Source of the DNA: JALCOL01 sp022649665
GTDB lineage: Bacteria > Bacillota > Bacilli > Lactobacillales > Enterococcaceae
DNA length: 21,691 nucleotides
Assembly: GCA_030372335.1 (NCBI GenBank)
Contig: JAUDCW010000026.1
Direction: 5' to 3' (one strand)
The notes under the pieces are model-generated. The model was given only the letters and a program-made list of their open reading frames with translations, made no database searches and had not been told where the DNA came from. This document shows positions 21,493 through 21,691 of this stretch, piece after piece (position 1 is the first letter of the stretch; each line of letters opens with the position of its first letter). The position numbers and the translations under genes are program-made.

Positions 21493-21691
21493 TTAAGCAG
21501 TTTTTCCTGCGCGGAGAGTGGGATTATTTTGAAAAATAAGCCCTTGGATCATGTAGATCCGCGCGCGAAAGTTCAAGAAATTTCGATAGCCGTAGGCAAC
21601 TCTTTTCATGACTTTGATCTTGTTGTTTGTCCCTTCGACCGGACCGTTGCTGTAGTTGACCCGCAGGGCATTTTCGATCCCTGAGCGGTAA
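21493..21691 (-). CDS. ISL3-family transposase, C-terminal 65 residues
   Basis: Only the last 65 residues are in the window; the reading frame is intact to the TAA at 21493-21495. The segment NYSNGPVEGTNNKIKVMKR followed by VAYGYRNFLNFRARIYMI is the hallmark C-terminus of ISL3 transposases: the EG of PVEGTNN contains the last acidic residue of the DDE-type catalytic core. The remainder lies to the right of the window, so whether the enzyme is complete cannot be told. Confidence 0.92.
   Translation of the reverse strand, partial: YRSGIENALRVNYSNGPVEGTNNKIKVMKRVAYGYRNFLNFRARIYMIQGLIFQNNPTLRAGKTA

Larger units (their letters stand above)
21382..21691 (-). mobile_element. 3' end of an ISL3-family insertion sequence
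   Basis: The outer end begins with GGCTCTTCGTCAAATAGTG at 21382, which matches the terminal inverted repeat style of ISL3 elements (GGCTCTT). The C-terminus of the matching transposase is found inside. The rest, including the other end and the 8-bp target duplication, is beyond the window. Confidence 0.85.

Noticed and set aside
1..21691. CRISPR arrays, toxin-antitoxin pairs or a defence island
   Set aside because: No spaced repeats, no paired small toxin and antitoxin frames, and no defence domains are visible. The only mobile DNA is at the right edge.

Overview
The window looks like a low-GC Gram-positive chromosome of the order Lactobacillales, most likely Enterococcus or a close relative. 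The V-type ATPase subunits have the lengths and diagnostic residues I know from the Enterococcus hirae ntp operon, and there is an IreB homologue with the two phosphorylatable threonines known from E. faecalis. The base composition is less AT-rich than in the best-known enterococci (by eye only), so I do not name a species.

Left part (1-1600): a truncated NUDIX hydrolase on the minus strand, then two plus-strand genes, a glyoxalase I-like protein and a YdeI/OmdA-family protein, ending in a perfect bidirectional terminator. Centre (1619-11800): the complete V1Vo ATPase operon on the minus strand, ntpF-I-K-E-C-G-A-B-D, followed after a hairpin by ntpJ, a KtrB-type K+ channel/transporter subunit. 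The c-subunit has every residue known to bind Na+ in the E. hirae rotor, so the machine is predicted to pump Na+ while NtpJ brings K+ in. The operon is preceded by a leader of about 160 nt with a likely promoter, a palindrome at the start site, a folded domain, and mutually exclusive antiterminator and terminator hairpins. This is the most interesting element of the window and may be a Na+-responsive riboswitch.

Right part (11905-20970): a divergent class-I glutamine-amidotransferase-like hydrolase (peptidase C26), a convergent YgeZ/HyuA-type hydantoinase, and then a housekeeping block on the minus strand: uvrC, trxA, mutS2, cvpA, zapA, a DUF1292 gene, ruvX and ireB. The transcription order is ireB-ruvX-DUF1292, then zapA-cvpA-mutS2, trxA, and uvrC. 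Several terminators in this block have no promoter behind them, which suggests expression by read-through.

Right edge (21113-21691): a tRNA-Gly(CCC) gene with its promoter, a 12-bp tandem repeat resembling integrase arm sites, and the 3' end of an ISL3-family insertion sequence running off the window. Three intergenic hairpins share the core GTGACATAA...TGTCAC and form a repeated terminator family.
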